Assembly: GCF_016008875.1 (NCBI RefSeq)
Contig: NZ_JADTQG010000015.1
Span: 120,288 to 184,287, forward strand
Length of the DNA stretch: 64,000 bases
Direction: 5' to 3'
Source: Ectopseudomonas mendocina
GTDB taxonomy: Bacteria > Pseudomonadota > Gammaproteobacteria > Pseudomonadales > Pseudomonadaceae
Shown: positions 1 to 8,269 of the stretch, piece by piece
Layout: the number at the start of each line of letters is the position of its first letter
How positions within the stretch are numbered: the stretch's first letter is position 1
The notes under the pieces: generated by a model
Databases searched by the model: none
The model's input: only the letters and a program-made list of their open reading frames with translations
What the model was told of the DNA's origin: nothing
Program-made: the position numbers and the translations under genes

Positions 1-1441
1 CATGGGCTACGTCGGCTTCTCGGTGGCCTTCGCCTTCGCCATTGCCGCACTGCTCGGCGGCAAGCTGGACGCCGCCTGGGCGCGCTGGTCGCGGCCGTGG
101 ACCATCGTCGCCTGGGCCTTCCTCGGTATTGGTATCGCCCTCGGTTCCTGGTGGGCCTACTACGAGCTGGGCTGGGGCGGTTGGTGGTTCTGGGACCCGG
201 TGGAAAATGCCTCGTTCATGCCCTGGCTGGTGGGTACGGCGCTGATGCACTCACTGGCCGTGACGGAAAAACGCGGCGTGTTCAAGAGCTGGACGGTGCT
301 GCTGGCCATCGCCGCGTTCTCGCTCAGCTTGCTCGGTACCTTCCTGGTGCGTTCCGGCGTGCTGACCTCGGTGCATGCCTTTGCCACCGACCCCGAGCGC
401 GGCGTGTTCATCCTCGCCTTCCTGCTGGTGGTGGTCGGCGGTTCGCTGGCACTGTTCGCCGTGCGCGCGCCGGTGGTCAAGAGCCAGGTGGGCTTTGGCC
501 TGTGGTCGCGTGAAACCCTGCTGCTGGTCAACAACATCGTGCTGGTGGTGTCGGCTGCGATGATCTTGCTCGGCACCCTCTACCCGCTGGTGCTCGACGC
601 GCTGACCGGCGCCAAGCTGTCGGTCGGTCCGCCTTACTTCAATGCCTTGTTCCTGCCGCTGATGGCGCTGCTGATGGCGGTGATCAGCGTCGGCGTGCTG
701 GTGCGCTGGAAGGATACGCCGCTGAAGTGGCTGGGCAGCATGCTGACGCCGGTGCTGGTCGCCAGCGTGGTGCTGGCGGTAGCCGCGACCTTCCTGCATG
801 GTGATTTCCACTGGTCGGTTCTGGCGGTCTGCTTGCTGGCATTCTGGGTGGTACTCGGCGGTGTGCGCGACGTTCTCGACAAGACACGCCACAAGGGCCT
901 GATCAAGGGCCTGCCGAGTCTCGGTCGCAGCTACTGGGGCATGCAGATGGCGCACCTGGGGTTCGCTGTATGCGCTCTGGGCGTGGTGCTGACCAGCCTG
1001 GGCAGCTACGAGCGCGACCTGCGCATGGCGCCGGGCGAGTCGGTGGAGCTGGCTGGCTATCGCTTCCAGTTCGACGGCGCCGTGCATCATGAAGGCCCCA
1101 ACTTCATTTCCGACAAAGGCACTATTCGCGTGTTCGACGGCGAGCGGCAGATCAAGGTGCTGCACCCGGAGAAGCGCCTGTATACGGTGCAGCAGGCGAC
1201 CATGACCGAGGCGGGCATCGATGCCGGCTTCACCCGTGACCTCTTCGTCGCGCTCGGCGAGCCGCTGGAGCAGGGCGCCTGGGCCGTGCGCGTGCACATC
1301 AAACCCTTCGTACGTTGGATCTGGCTCGGCGCGCTGCTGATGGGCTTTGGCGGTTTCCTCGCCGCGGCCGACAAACGCTACCGCATCAAGGTCCGCACCC
1401 GCGTGCGCGACGCCTTGGGCATGCAGGGGGCCAGCGCATGA
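1..1441 (+). CDS. ccmF: Cytochrome c-type biogenesis protein CcmF (5' end outside window)
   Basis: This is the C-terminal 479 residues of CcmF, the inner-membrane haem lyase subunit that attaches haem to apocytochrome c in the periplasm (System I). The fragment is polytopic. It carries the tryptophan-rich WWD haem-handling motif (GGWWFWDPVENASFMPW, about residues 59-75 of the fragment) and the following LVRSGVLTSVHAF segment that is typical of the family. CcmF proteins are usually about 650 residues, so roughly 175 N-terminal residues lie upstream of base 1. The reading frame is open from base 2. The stop codon overlaps the ccmG start in an ATGA, which shows translational coupling within the ccm operon. 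Confidence 0.96.
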   Translation, partial: MGYVGFSVAFAFAIAALLGGKLDAAWARWSRPWTIVAWAFLGIGIALGSWWAYYELGWGGWWFWDPVENASFMPWLVGTALMHSLAVTEKRGVFKSWTVLLAIAAFSLSLLGTFLVRSGVLTSVHAFATDPERGVFILAFLLVVVGGSLALFAVRAPVVKSQVGFGLWSRETLLLVNNIVLVVSAAMILLGTLYPLVLDALTGAKLSVGPPYFNALFLPLMALLMAVISVGVLVRWKDTPLKWLGSMLTPVLVASVVLAVAATFLHGDFHWSVLAVCLLAFWVVLGGVRDVLDKTRHKGLIKGLPSLGRSYWGMQMAHLGFAVCALGVVLTSLGSYERDLRMAPGESVELAGYRFQFDGAVHHEGPNFISDKGTIRVFDGERQIKVLHPEKRLYTVQQATMTEAGIDAGFTRDLFVALGEPLEQGAWAVRVHIKPFVRWIWLGALLMGFGGFLAAADKRYRIKVRTRVRDALGMQGASA

Positions 1442-1977
1442 GACGCCTGCTCCTGCTGTTGCCGCTGCTGGCCTTCCTGGCGATTGCCGTATTCCTCTAC
1501 CGTGGTTTGTTCCTCGACCCGTCCGAGCTGCCCTCGGCGCTGATCGGCAAGCCGTTTCCGGTTTTCAGCCTACCGTCCCTGGACGATCCCGAACGCACCC
1601 TGAGCGCGGATGACCTCAAGGGCAAGCCTGCGCTGGTCAACGTCTGGGCCACCTGGTGCCCGGCCTGCCGTCACGAGCATCCGGTGCTGAACAAGCTGGC
1701 CGAGGCCGGTGTGGTGATCCACGGCATCAACTACAAGGATCAGCGCGAGCCGGCGCAGAAGTGGCTGCGTGACCTGCACAACCCCTACCAGCTCAATATC
1801 GAGGATGCCAAGGGCAGCCTGGGGCTGGACCTGGGGGTGTACGGCGCGCCGGAGACCTTCTTCGTCGACGCCAAGGGCATCATCCGCCACAAGTACGTCG
1901 GGGCCATCGACGAGCGCATCTGGCGCGAAAAGCTGGCGCCGATCTATCAAGAACTGGTCGACGAGGCCCAGCCATGA
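1438..1977 (+). CDS. ccmG: Periplasmic thiol:disulfide interchange protein CcmG/DsbE
   Basis: A 179-residue membrane-anchored thioredoxin-like protein that reduces the CXXCH thiols of apocytochrome c before haem ligation. Residues 1-22 form a hydrophobic N-terminal anchor. The thioredoxin fold carries the active site WCPAC (C74/C77) and the cis-Pro region near YGAPETFF. I chose the ATG overlapping the ccmF stop (ATGA) rather than the longer in-frame opening upstream, because the mature family start is MRRLLLLLP-like and coupling is the rule in this operon. It overlaps ccmH by 4 bp. Confidence 0.96.
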   Translation: MRRLLLLLPLLAFLAIAVFLYRGLFLDPSELPSALIGKPFPVFSLPSLDDPERTLSADDLKGKPALVNVWATWCPACRHEHPVLNKLAEAGVVIHGINYKDQREPAQKWLRDLHNPYQLNIEDAKGSLGLDLGVYGAPETFFVDAKGIIRHKYVGAIDERIWREKLAPIYQELVDEAQP

Positions 1978-2462
1978 AGCGTTTGCTGATGTCCGCCGGT
2001 CTGGCGCTGGGCCTGTTGGCCAGCGCCCATGCCGCCATCGATACCTTCGAGTTCGCCAGCGAGGCCGAGCGCCAGCGCTATCGCAACCTGATCGAAGAGC
2101 TGCGCTGCCCGAAATGCCAGAACCAGAACATCGCCGACTCCGATGCGCCGATCGCCATGGACCTGCGTGGCGAAATCTATCGCATGCTCGAAGAGGGCAA
2201 GAGCAACGAGGAGATCATCGACTTCCTGGTTGCCCGCTATGGCGACTTCGTGCTCTACAAGCCACCGCTGACCAGCCGCACGCTGCTGCTCTGGTACGGT
2301 CCGGCCGGCCTGCTGCTGATAGGTTTCGGCGTGCTTGGGGTGATCGTCCTGCGCCGCCGTGGTCAGCAGAAGGATCGCTCCGCCGCTGGCCTCTCCCTTG
2401 ATGAGCTGGCGCGCCTCAACGCGCTGCTCGCCCAAGCCTCTCAGGACAAGAAAGACCAATGA
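1974..2462 (+). CDS. ccmH: Cytochrome c maturation protein CcmH
   Basis: A 162-residue CcmH (CycL) subunit of the CcmFHI haem-lyase module. It has a signal peptide (residues 1-20), then the periplasmic helical domain with the signature LRCPKCQNQ (C45/C48). These thiols take part in reducing or holding the apocytochrome. One transmembrane helix follows at about residues 101-125, with a charged cytoplasmic tail. The length matches the short (non-fused) CcmH form, with CcmI encoded separately. Start and stop both overlap their neighbours by 4 bp. Confidence 0.96.
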   Translation: MKRLLMSAGLALGLLASAHAAIDTFEFASEAERQRYRNLIEELRCPKCQNQNIADSDAPIAMDLRGEIYRMLEEGKSNEEIIDFLVARYGDFVLYKPPLTSRTLLLWYGPAGLLLIGFGVLGVIVLRRRGQQKDRSAAGLSLDELARLNALLAQASQDKKDQ

Positions 2463-3670
2463 TCGATTTCTGGTTGCCCGCCGGGCTGCTGTTGCTGACT
2501 GCCCTGGCGTTTCTGCTGATTCCGGTGCTGCGCATTCGCAAGCTGCAGGCCGAAGAAGACCGTACCGCACTCAACGTTACCCTCTATCAGGAGCGCCTGC
2601 AGGAGCTGGAAGCCCAGCGCCAGGCCGGTGTGCTCGATGATGCGCAGATGCAGGCCGGTCGCGCCGAAGCGGCGCGCGAGCTGCTCGACGACACCGAAGG
2701 CGTGCAGCGTCGTAGCGGCGTGCTCGGCGGCAAGATCCCGCTGGTCTCGGCGTTGCTGGTGCCGGTGCTCGGCGTGGCGCTGTACCTGCACTGGGGCGCG
2801 CTCGACCAGGTCGAGCAGACCCGTCAGATGGCTGCCATGAAGCCGCAGAGCATCGAGGAAATGACCGCGCGCCTGGAACAGACCGTCAAGCAGCAGCCGG
2901 ACTCCGCCGAAGGTTGGTACTTCCTCGGCCGTACCTACATGGCACAGGAGCGTGCCGGCGATGCCGCCAAGGCCTTCGAGCGCGCCGTGGAGATCGCCGG
3001 GCGTGCCCCGGAACTGCTCGGCCAATGGGCGCAGGCGCTGTATTTCGCCGAAGGCAAGCAGTGGAACGAGCAACTACAGGCGCTCACCGACGAGGCGTTG
3101 AAGGCCGATCCGGAAGAGGTCACCAGTTTGGGCCTGCTTGGCATCGCGGCCTATGAAAGTCAGCGCTATGCTGATGCAGTGCGCTACTGGGAGCGTCTGG
3201 TCGCGGTGCTGCCGGAGCAGGACCCGTCCCGCGCGGCCATCGCCGGCGGTATCGAACGCGCCCGGCAGCAGATGGGCGAGGGCGAGCAGCCCAGCGCTGC
3301 CGCCGAGCCGAGCGCCAAGGTGCATGCGCTGGAAGTCAGCGTGTCGCTGTCGCCCGAGGTGCAGCAGAACGTGCAGCCGGACGATGCCGTGTTCGTCTTC
3401 GCCCGCGCACTCAGCGGCCCGCCGATGCCGCTGGCGGCCAAACGCCTGAAGGTCTCCGACCTGCCGGTGCAGATCAGTCTCTCGGATGTGGATGCGATGA
3501 TGCCGGAACTGAAGATGTCACAATTCGACCAGGTGCAACTGGTGGCGCGGGTTTCCCGCGCGGGCAATGCCACCCAGGGCGAGTGGAGCGGCCAGACCGG
3601 CCCGGTCGCCAGCACCGCCCGTGACGTGCAGACGTTGCTGATCGACAGCCGCGACGGGCAGGCACAGTGA
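2459..3670 (+). CDS. ccmI: Cytochrome c maturation protein CcmI (TPR chaperone)
   Basis: A 403-residue CcmI/CycH. Two transmembrane helices (about residues 3-24 and 92-112) bracket a cytoplasmic leucine-zipper-like loop containing LYQERLQELEAQ. They are followed by a periplasmic TPR domain (AEGWYFLGRTYMAQ and related repeats) that captures the C-terminal helix of apocytochrome c. The last ~110 residues form a beta-rich domain of the kind seen in gamma-proteobacterial CcmI. The gene overlaps ccmH and the downstream lipoprotein gene by 4 bp each. Confidence 0.94.
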   Translation: MIDFWLPAGLLLLTALAFLLIPVLRIRKLQAEEDRTALNVTLYQERLQELEAQRQAGVLDDAQMQAGRAEAARELLDDTEGVQRRSGVLGGKIPLVSALLVPVLGVALYLHWGALDQVEQTRQMAAMKPQSIEEMTARLEQTVKQQPDSAEGWYFLGRTYMAQERAGDAAKAFERAVEIAGRAPELLGQWAQALYFAEGKQWNEQLQALTDEALKADPEEVTSLGLLGIAAYESQRYADAVRYWERLVAVLPEQDPSRAAIAGGIERARQQMGEGEQPSAAAEPSAKVHALEVSVSLSPEVQQNVQPDDAVFVFARALSGPPMPLAAKRLKVSDLPVQISLSDVDAMMPELKMSQFDQVQLVARVSRAGNATQGEWSGQTGPVASTARDVQTLLIDSRDGQAQ

Positions 3671-4032
3671 AGCGCCTGGCGCTGGTCTGCGCGCTCGGGC
3701 TTGGCCTGAGCGGTTGCGTATTGCAACAACCGAGTGCGCCGGGCGGCGAGCCGCCACCAGCGCAGCAACCCGGTACCCCGGCTGGCAAGTTGCCGCCGGT
3801 GCAGCAGCCCTCGCATCCGCGCTATGCACCGCCACCCGGCGTGAAAAGCCACTGGAACCCGGCACTGGGTGTCTATGTGGTCGAAGGAACGCGGGACCTT
3901 TATTACCGCGAGCGTATCTACTACCGCTGGGACGGGGGCTGGAGCTGGTCGCCGCAAGCAGGCGGGCCGTGGAAGGAAACCGACAGCTCGGGCATTCCGC
4001 CGGGGTTGTACCGGCACTATCAATCTCGCTGA
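3667..4032 (+). CDS. Small proline-rich lipoprotein at the end of the ccm operon
   Basis: A 121-residue predicted lipoprotein with signal sequence and lipobox LSGC (Cys at residue 17). A Pro/Gln-rich linker follows (residues 20-60), then an aromatic C-terminal half with YYRERIYYRWDGGWSWSP. It overlaps the ccmI stop by 4 bp and precedes the operon terminator, so it is probably co-transcribed with ccm. The aromatic half resembles the YXXX-type repeats of small Pseudomonas envelope lipoproteins. I know of no proven function, and its co-expression with cytochrome c maturation may be incidental. Confidence 0.85.
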   Translation: MKRLALVCALGLGLSGCVLQQPSAPGGEPPPAQQPGTPAGKLPPVQQPSHPRYAPPPGVKSHWNPALGVYVVEGTRDLYYRERIYYRWDGGWSWSPQAGGPWKETDSSGIPPGLYRHYQSR

Positions 4033-4052
4033 GGCATCTGCCTCGGCCTTTC

Positions 4053-4076
4053 AACGGCGCCGCGGGCGCCGTTTTT
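4053..4076 (+). terminator. Rho-independent terminator of the ccm operon
   Basis: A GC-rich perfect stem (AACGGCGCC / GGCGCCGTT) with a 3-nt loop is followed by TTTTT. It starts 20 bp after the lipoprotein stop codon. Confidence 0.88.
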
Positions 4077-4114
4077 CATCTAGTCCGTCAGTTTCATTGG
4101 ATGCATCTCGGCTC

Positions 4115-4144
4115 ACATTGCCGCATGCTCCTTTGCGGCAATGT
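4115..4144 (+). promoter_or_regulatory. Perfect 11-bp inverted repeat upstream of the 4209 gene
   Basis: ACATTGCCGCA and TGCGGCAATGT are exact reverse complements separated by 8 nt. The repeat lies 65 bp before the start codon of the next gene. There is no T tract, so it is not an obvious terminator. It could be an operator or a 5' UTR hairpin. The role is not established. Confidence 0.45.
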
Positions 4145-4208
4145 CCGACTGCTCGCTTCAACCATTTACACGAGTCAAATATTCACCTGCATAGCTAAGG
4201 AGTAAGAC

Positions 4209-4706
4209 ATGAGTGATGGAGCACTTTTAACCGCTTTGGCGCAAGCCATCCCGGGATTCTCGGGAAGAACGATACCTGTAGTTGATGAGCGGCAGGGCGA
4301 GTACAAGCAAATCTATTGGCTGGACGCGTTATTGGGTGAGCGTTATCTCTGTTACGTCGAATGGAAGGAGTTCGATCCCTGGGGTGTTGATGGACTCAAT
4401 GCGTTAGCGCCGGTTCAGCAGGCCGGTATTACCTTGTCTACCGACAGTCTCTACGATGAGCAGGGTTTTCCGCTTCAGGAAATCAGTCGCGAAGAGTTCA
4501 TGTACGATGCCGGCGGCTTTTATCTGCCGGTCTTGCAACAGCAACTGCGGCAGTCTGGGTTGCAATTGCTGGAGGTCGGCATGCTGCAGGGCGATGGCAA
4601 GGTCTATTTACATGAAAATCCACGTTTTATCTGTGTAACGACCGAGCAGCCTGAAATCGAGGCGCTGAATCTGCAATTAAAACAGCGAGGGTTGGTGCTG
4701 TGCTGA
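4209..4706 (+). CDS. Hypothetical cytoplasmic protein, first gene of an orphan pair
   Basis: A 165-residue protein with no signal peptide or membrane segment, and one I do not recognise. It begins with ATG after a good Shine-Dalgarno (AAGGAG, 7-8 nt spacing). It is acidic and rich in aromatic residues (for example IYWLDALLGERYLCYVEWKEFDPWG), with a Gln/Leu-rich helix near residues 110-122. Codon use is visibly more AT-rich than the ccm genes or the transporter on either side. It overlaps the next gene by 7 bp, so the two are probably translated together. Size and pairing would fit an immunity or accessory protein, but nothing in the sequence proves that. Confidence 0.75.
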   Translation: MSDGALLTALAQAIPGFSGRTIPVVDERQGEYKQIYWLDALLGERYLCYVEWKEFDPWGVDGLNALAPVQQAGITLSTDSLYDEQGFPLQEISREEFMYDAGGFYLPVLQQQLRQSGLQLLEVGMLQGDGKVYLHENPRFICVTTEQPEIEALNLQLKQRGLVLC

Positions 4707-5299
4707 GACCTTCATATTTGGCTCCCGCTACGGCAAGTCGGTTAGCGATATGTCTGATCATGCTGTTGGTTGTCAGCGGCTGTACGTCTCGTTCGGTGCG
4801 CTGGATGCACCCGACGCCCTCGAAAGAGCTGTTGTTGCAAGCCATGACCGATCTGCAGGGTCTTCATGTTTACACTGGCCTTGATCGCAGAGATAACAGC
4901 CTGCTAAGTCGCGAAGACGCGTCGAGAATGCTGGCGGATAACAGCCTGATTACCAGTGAAACCCCAAATTTCATGTTTGTCAGCTTTAGCGGTAATGAAA
5001 TCAGTATTGTCGGTTATAACCAGTATTACCGGCCGGAAACGCAAGATTATCGCAGTCCAATGATCTACCGCTATCACGGGCAACTAAAGCGCGCTGTTTA
5101 TAGCTTGCCGCATATGGCGCCAGAGAGTGGCGATTTGAAAGTGACCTCGAAGCCGATTGAAAATTTGCAGCTATGGTTGCTGAATGAAAAAAAGACGGTC
5201 AACCCGGATTTCAATGGCACGCTGACGTTCAAGTCCTGGAGCGGTGAATATATAGATATCAGCGCGTTCACCACCAGGAGCTGGGACAGTATTTTCTAA
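4700..5299 (+). CDS. Hypothetical lipoprotein, second gene of the orphan pair
   Basis: A 199-residue predicted lipoprotein. An N-terminal hydrophobic segment (about residues 14-26) ends in a lipobox VSGC (Cys at 28). The start is GTG at 4700, inside the end of the upstream gene. The mature part is soluble and mixed alpha/beta, with motifs such as FMFVSFSGNEISIVGYNQYY, and I do not recognise a family. Base composition is clearly AT-richer than the flanking genes. With the 4209 gene it forms a two-gene unit between the ccm terminator and a MITE-like element, which suggests later acquisition. An envelope location is likely; function unknown. Confidence 0.75.
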   Translation: MLRPSYLAPATASRLAICLIMLLVVSGCTSRSVRWMHPTPSKELLLQAMTDLQGLHVYTGLDRRDNSLLSREDASRMLADNSLITSETPNFMFVSFSGNEISIVGYNQYYRPETQDYRSPMIYRYHGQLKRAVYSLPHMAPESGDLKVTSKPIENLQLWLLNEKKTVNPDFNGTLTFKSWSGEYIDISAFTTRSWDSIF

Positions 5300-5341
5300 G
5301 TTCTTCGCATAGTTTGGGAGAGGTGCGGGTTTGATACCGGA

Positions 5342-5519
5342 TGGCAATTAAGTACGTGCTTTCGGTGTTGGCACTATCCATTACCGCGCCTGCTGACGGT
5401 TAGGTTGCGCTCCTTATGGGCGCCACACCTTGACTCGCCCGTAAGGGGCGAAACCCATCAGAACAGGCGACGCGCTAACGGATAGTGCCAAGTCATCGAC
5501 AACTAACACTTAATTGCCA
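5342..5519. mobile_element. MITE-like element with long terminal inverted repeats (178 bp)
   Basis: The outer 12 bp are exact inverted repeats: TGGCAATTAAGT at 5342-5353 and ACTTAATTGCCA at 5508-5519. A second inverted block lies further in: TTGGCACTATCC at 5369-5380 against GGATAGTGCCAA at 5480-5491, continuing with two mismatches into TTACCGCG/CGCGCTAA. No open reading frame of useful length lies between. The structure fits a non-autonomous palindromic element. I could not define a target-site duplication. Confidence 0.65.
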
Positions 5520-5564
5520 GTCCGCTACCAAGCGTATCTTCCCCGCAAACAGTGAAGCACCATA

Positions 5565-5592
5565 AAAAACGGCGCCCGAATGCGCCGTTTTT
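5565..5592 (-). terminator. Terminator of the DASS transporter gene
   Basis: On the minus strand a stem (AAAAACGGCGC with GCGCCGTTTTT) around a short loop is followed by a T run, 18 bp after the transporter stop. The T/A tracts on both sides could also make it work in the plus direction. Confidence 0.82.
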
Positions 5593-5609
5593 GCTGGCAG
5601 TGATCAGGT

Positions 5610-7067
5610 TCATTGCGCCCAGATCATGCCCACCAGCAGGTAGCAGATCACCGTCACCAGCACCACGCCGAACAGGTTGAGGGCGAAGCCCGCCTTGATC
5701 ATCGACTGTATCTTCATATGCCCTGTGCCGAACACGATGGCGTTGGGCGGCGTCGCCACCGGCATCATGAAGGCGCAACTGGCGGCGATGGCCGCAGGAA
5801 TCGCCAGCAGCTCGGCCGGCATGCCCTGCGACACGGCAAGGGCGCCGAGCAGCGGCAGGAAGGCCGCGGCAGTGGCGGTGTTGGAAGTGACTTCGGTGAG
5901 GAAGATGATCACCAGCACTACCACGCCGATCATCGCGATCACCGGCAGGGCGCCCAGCGCGCCGAGGCTCTGGGCGATCCACTCGGCCAAACCGGTGCTG
6001 CGGATCACGCCAGCCAGCGACAGGCCGCCACCGAACAGCAGCAGCACGCCCCAGGGCAATTTGCTGGCGCTTTCCCAGTCCATCAGGAATACGCGCTGCT
6101 TGGTGTCCACCGGAATGATGAACAGCGCCAGCGCTGCCGCAATGGCGATGCTGGTATCGTTGACGCCCGATACCCAGTCGGCGATCAGCGGCTGGAACAC
6201 CCAGGCCAGCGCGGTAACCAGAAATACCAGTGCCACCAGCTTCTCGCCGCGGCTCAGCGGGCCGAGTTCGGCCAGTTCGCTGCGGATCAGTTGCGTGCTG
6301 TCATGCCCGGCCAGGTTGAAGCCGCCACGGGTCAGCCACCACCAGATGAACGCCAGCATGATCACCGCCACCGGCACGCCAAGCAGCATCCACTGGCCGA
6401 AGCCGATCTGCACGTCGTAGTTGTCGGCGAGGAAGGCCGCGAGCAGGGCGTTGGGTGGTGTACCGATCAGCGTGGCGATACCGCCGACGCTGGCGGCATA
6501 GGCAATCGCCAGCAGCAGGGCGGTGGCGAAGCGTTCGCGCTCGGTGTCGCCCTCGTTCTTCTCGCCGGTGAGCATGCCGACCACCGACAGGCCGATGGGC
6601 AACATCATGATGGTGGTGGCGGTGTTGCTCACCCACATACTGAGAAACGCGGTGGCCATCATGAAGCCGGCGATCTGTTTGCTTGGCTTGCTGCCCATGG
6701 CCAGCAGCGTCATCAGGGCGATGCGCTTGTGCAGGTTCCAGCGCTCCATGGCCAAGCCCAGGACGAAGCCGCCGAGGAACAGGTAGATGGTCGGGTTGGC
6801 GTAGGGCGCGGTGGCGGCATTGAGGCTGTCGATGTCCAGCGCCGGGATCAGCAGGATTGGCAGCAGCGAGGTGGCCGGAATCGGAATGGCTTCGGTCGAC
6901 CACCAGGTGGCCATCAGCAGGGTCAGGCCGATAGTGGCCCAGGCGGCGCTGGACAGGTCGCCTGGCGGCTCGGTGATCAGGCACACGAGCAGTAGCAATG
7001 GACCCAGGATCAGGCCAATCCAGGCTGCCTTGGCGGGTGCCGTGGATTCATTGGTGGTAACGGCCAT
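5610..7067 (-). CDS. DASS (SLC13) family sodium:dicarboxylate symporter
   Basis: A 485-residue polytopic inner-membrane protein of the divalent anion:sodium symporter family (INDY type), importing C4-dicarboxylates or related anions with sodium. Both inverted-repeat halves carry the SNT substrate/sodium motif: SNTAT at residues 147-151 and again at 395-399. Conserved GTPPNALL and ATPPNAIV stretches are also present. The ATG is preceded by GGAAG. It is a single-gene unit with its own terminator. The exact substrate (succinate, malate, tartrate, sulfate) cannot be read from sequence. Confidence 0.92.
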   Translation of the reverse strand: MAVTTNESTAPAKAAWIGLILGPLLLLVCLITEPPGDLSSAAWATIGLTLLMATWWSTEAIPIPATSLLPILLIPALDIDSLNAATAPYANPTIYLFLGGFVLGLAMERWNLHKRIALMTLLAMGSKPSKQIAGFMMATAFLSMWVSNTATTIMMLPIGLSVVGMLTGEKNEGDTERERFATALLLAIAYAASVGGIATLIGTPPNALLAAFLADNYDVQIGFGQWMLLGVPVAVIMLAFIWWWLTRGGFNLAGHDSTQLIRSELAELGPLSRGEKLVALVFLVTALAWVFQPLIADWVSGVNDTSIAIAAALALFIIPVDTKQRVFLMDWESASKLPWGVLLLFGGGLSLAGVIRSTGLAEWIAQSLGALGALPVIAMIGVVVLVIIFLTEVTSNTATAAAFLPLLGALAVSQGMPAELLAIPAAIAASCAFMMPVATPPNAIVFGTGHMKIQSMIKAGFALNLFGVVLVTVICYLLVGMIWAQ

Positions 7068-7150
7068 GGCGCGCTTCCTTCAGCTAAAAAGTCGGGCTTT
7101 ATAGCCCACAGGGCGACTTTATGACCACGCGGTGGCCAATCGGTTTTGCT

Positions 7151-8017
7151 TCAGTCTGTTTCAGGCGCGCTCTGCTGCGGGGCTGAGTGTCCGGCCCGCC
7201 GGCTGAACAGCGGCCCGCCGCAGCGGCTGCAGAATGCCGCGCTGTATTCGTGGCGGTTCTTCCGGCAGTGCGGACAGTCATGTTCCATCAGCCCGTCCTG
7301 GCGCATGGCGTTGGCCAGTTCGGCGGTGAAGATCCCGGTCGGGACGGCGATGATCGAATATCCGGTGATCATCACCATGGTGGCCAGCATCTGGCCGACG
7401 GGCGTCTGTGGGGTGATATCGCCAAAGCCTACGGTAGTTAGTGTTACCACTGCCCAGTAGATGCCCATCGGAATACTGGTGAAACCGTGAGCCGGTCCCT
7501 CGATGACGTACATCAGCGCGCCGAACACGGTCACCAGCGTGGAAACACTCACCAGAAACACGATGATCTTCTGCTTGCTTCCTTGCAGCGCCACAATCAG
7601 AAAATTCGCCTGGGACAGATACTGACGCAACTTGAGGACACGGAAAATTCGGATCAGGCGGATGACGCGAACGATCATCAGGTACTGCGCATCGGCAAAG
7701 ATCAGCGTCAGTATGGCTGGCAGTACCGCCAGCAGATCCACCATTCCGAAGAAACTGAACGCATAGCGCATAGGCTTGGGCGAAATGTACAAACGCAAGC
7801 CGTATTCGATTGCGAAAAGGATGGTGAAGAACCATTCCAACAGGCTGAAAACCTCGGCGTACCGGCTGTGGAAGTGTTCGATGCTGTCGAGCATTACCAC
7901 TACCAGGCTGGCGAGGATGGCCACCAGCAGCCAGTTGTCGAAGCGTTGCGCCGCCGGCGTGCTGGTTTCGAAAATGATGATGTACAGGCGCTGGCGCCAG
8001 CTCTGCCGGTTATCCAT
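7151..8017 (-). CDS. Voltage-gated-type potassium channel with C-terminal zinc ribbon
   Basis: A 288-residue six-transmembrane ion channel. The S4-like segment is arginine-rich (RVIRLIRIFRVLKL, residues 117-130). The pore loop has the potassium selectivity filter TTVGFGD (residues 194-200), and S6 follows. After S6 a hydrophilic tail has CPHC...CSRCG (C248, C251, C263, C266), a likely zinc ribbon, in place of the usual RCK or cyclic-nucleotide domain. ATG is preceded by GGAG at good spacing. It is probably a homotetrameric K+ channel in the inner membrane, and the gating ligand is unknown. Confidence 0.92.
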   Translation of the reverse strand: MDNRQSWRQRLYIIIFETSTPAAQRFDNWLLVAILASLVVVMLDSIEHFHSRYAEVFSLLEWFFTILFAIEYGLRLYISPKPMRYAFSFFGMVDLLAVLPAILTLIFADAQYLMIVRVIRLIRIFRVLKLRQYLSQANFLIVALQGSKQKIIVFLVSVSTLVTVFGALMYVIEGPAHGFTSIPMGIYWAVVTLTTVGFGDITPQTPVGQMLATMVMITGYSIIAVPTGIFTAELANAMRQDGLMEHDCPHCRKNRHEYSAAFCSRCGGPLFSRRAGHSAPQQSAPETD

Positions 8018-8269
8018 GGCAAGCTCCGAAGTAAGCGAAGGGCACAGCCTAGGCAGGAAGGAGGAGCGAGGGCAAGACCGTGGCCCTAGTTGTTGCTCGG
8101 CCTTACTCGCCCCCCCAGTGGGGGCTCCTGTCGCGGCTGCTCACCGCGACTATGGATGGCGTTGGCCGCTTTCGATAAGTCCGGCTGCAGGCAGGCATGC
8201 GTGGTTTGTTCAAGCGCGCAAGGCCTGCCAGGCAGCAGGCTGTGGGCTCCGATCATCAAGGAGAACACC

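Noticed and set aside
5503..5982. Minus-strand frame overlapping the DASS gene and MITE-like element
   Set aside because: It is out of frame with the transporter, arginine-rich shadow sequence, and would cross the transporter's terminator.
7789..7798. TGTACA-like matches inside coding sequences (for example 7789, 9597, 20189)
   Set aside because: They lie within genes, lack the full TTGTRYACAA symmetry and are not near purine promoters; they are expected by chance.
8090..8269. N-terminal extension of the desaturase-like protein
   Set aside because: No Shine-Dalgarno at the upstream start, and the extension is unlike the family. The ATG at 8270 has AAGGAG at correct spacing.
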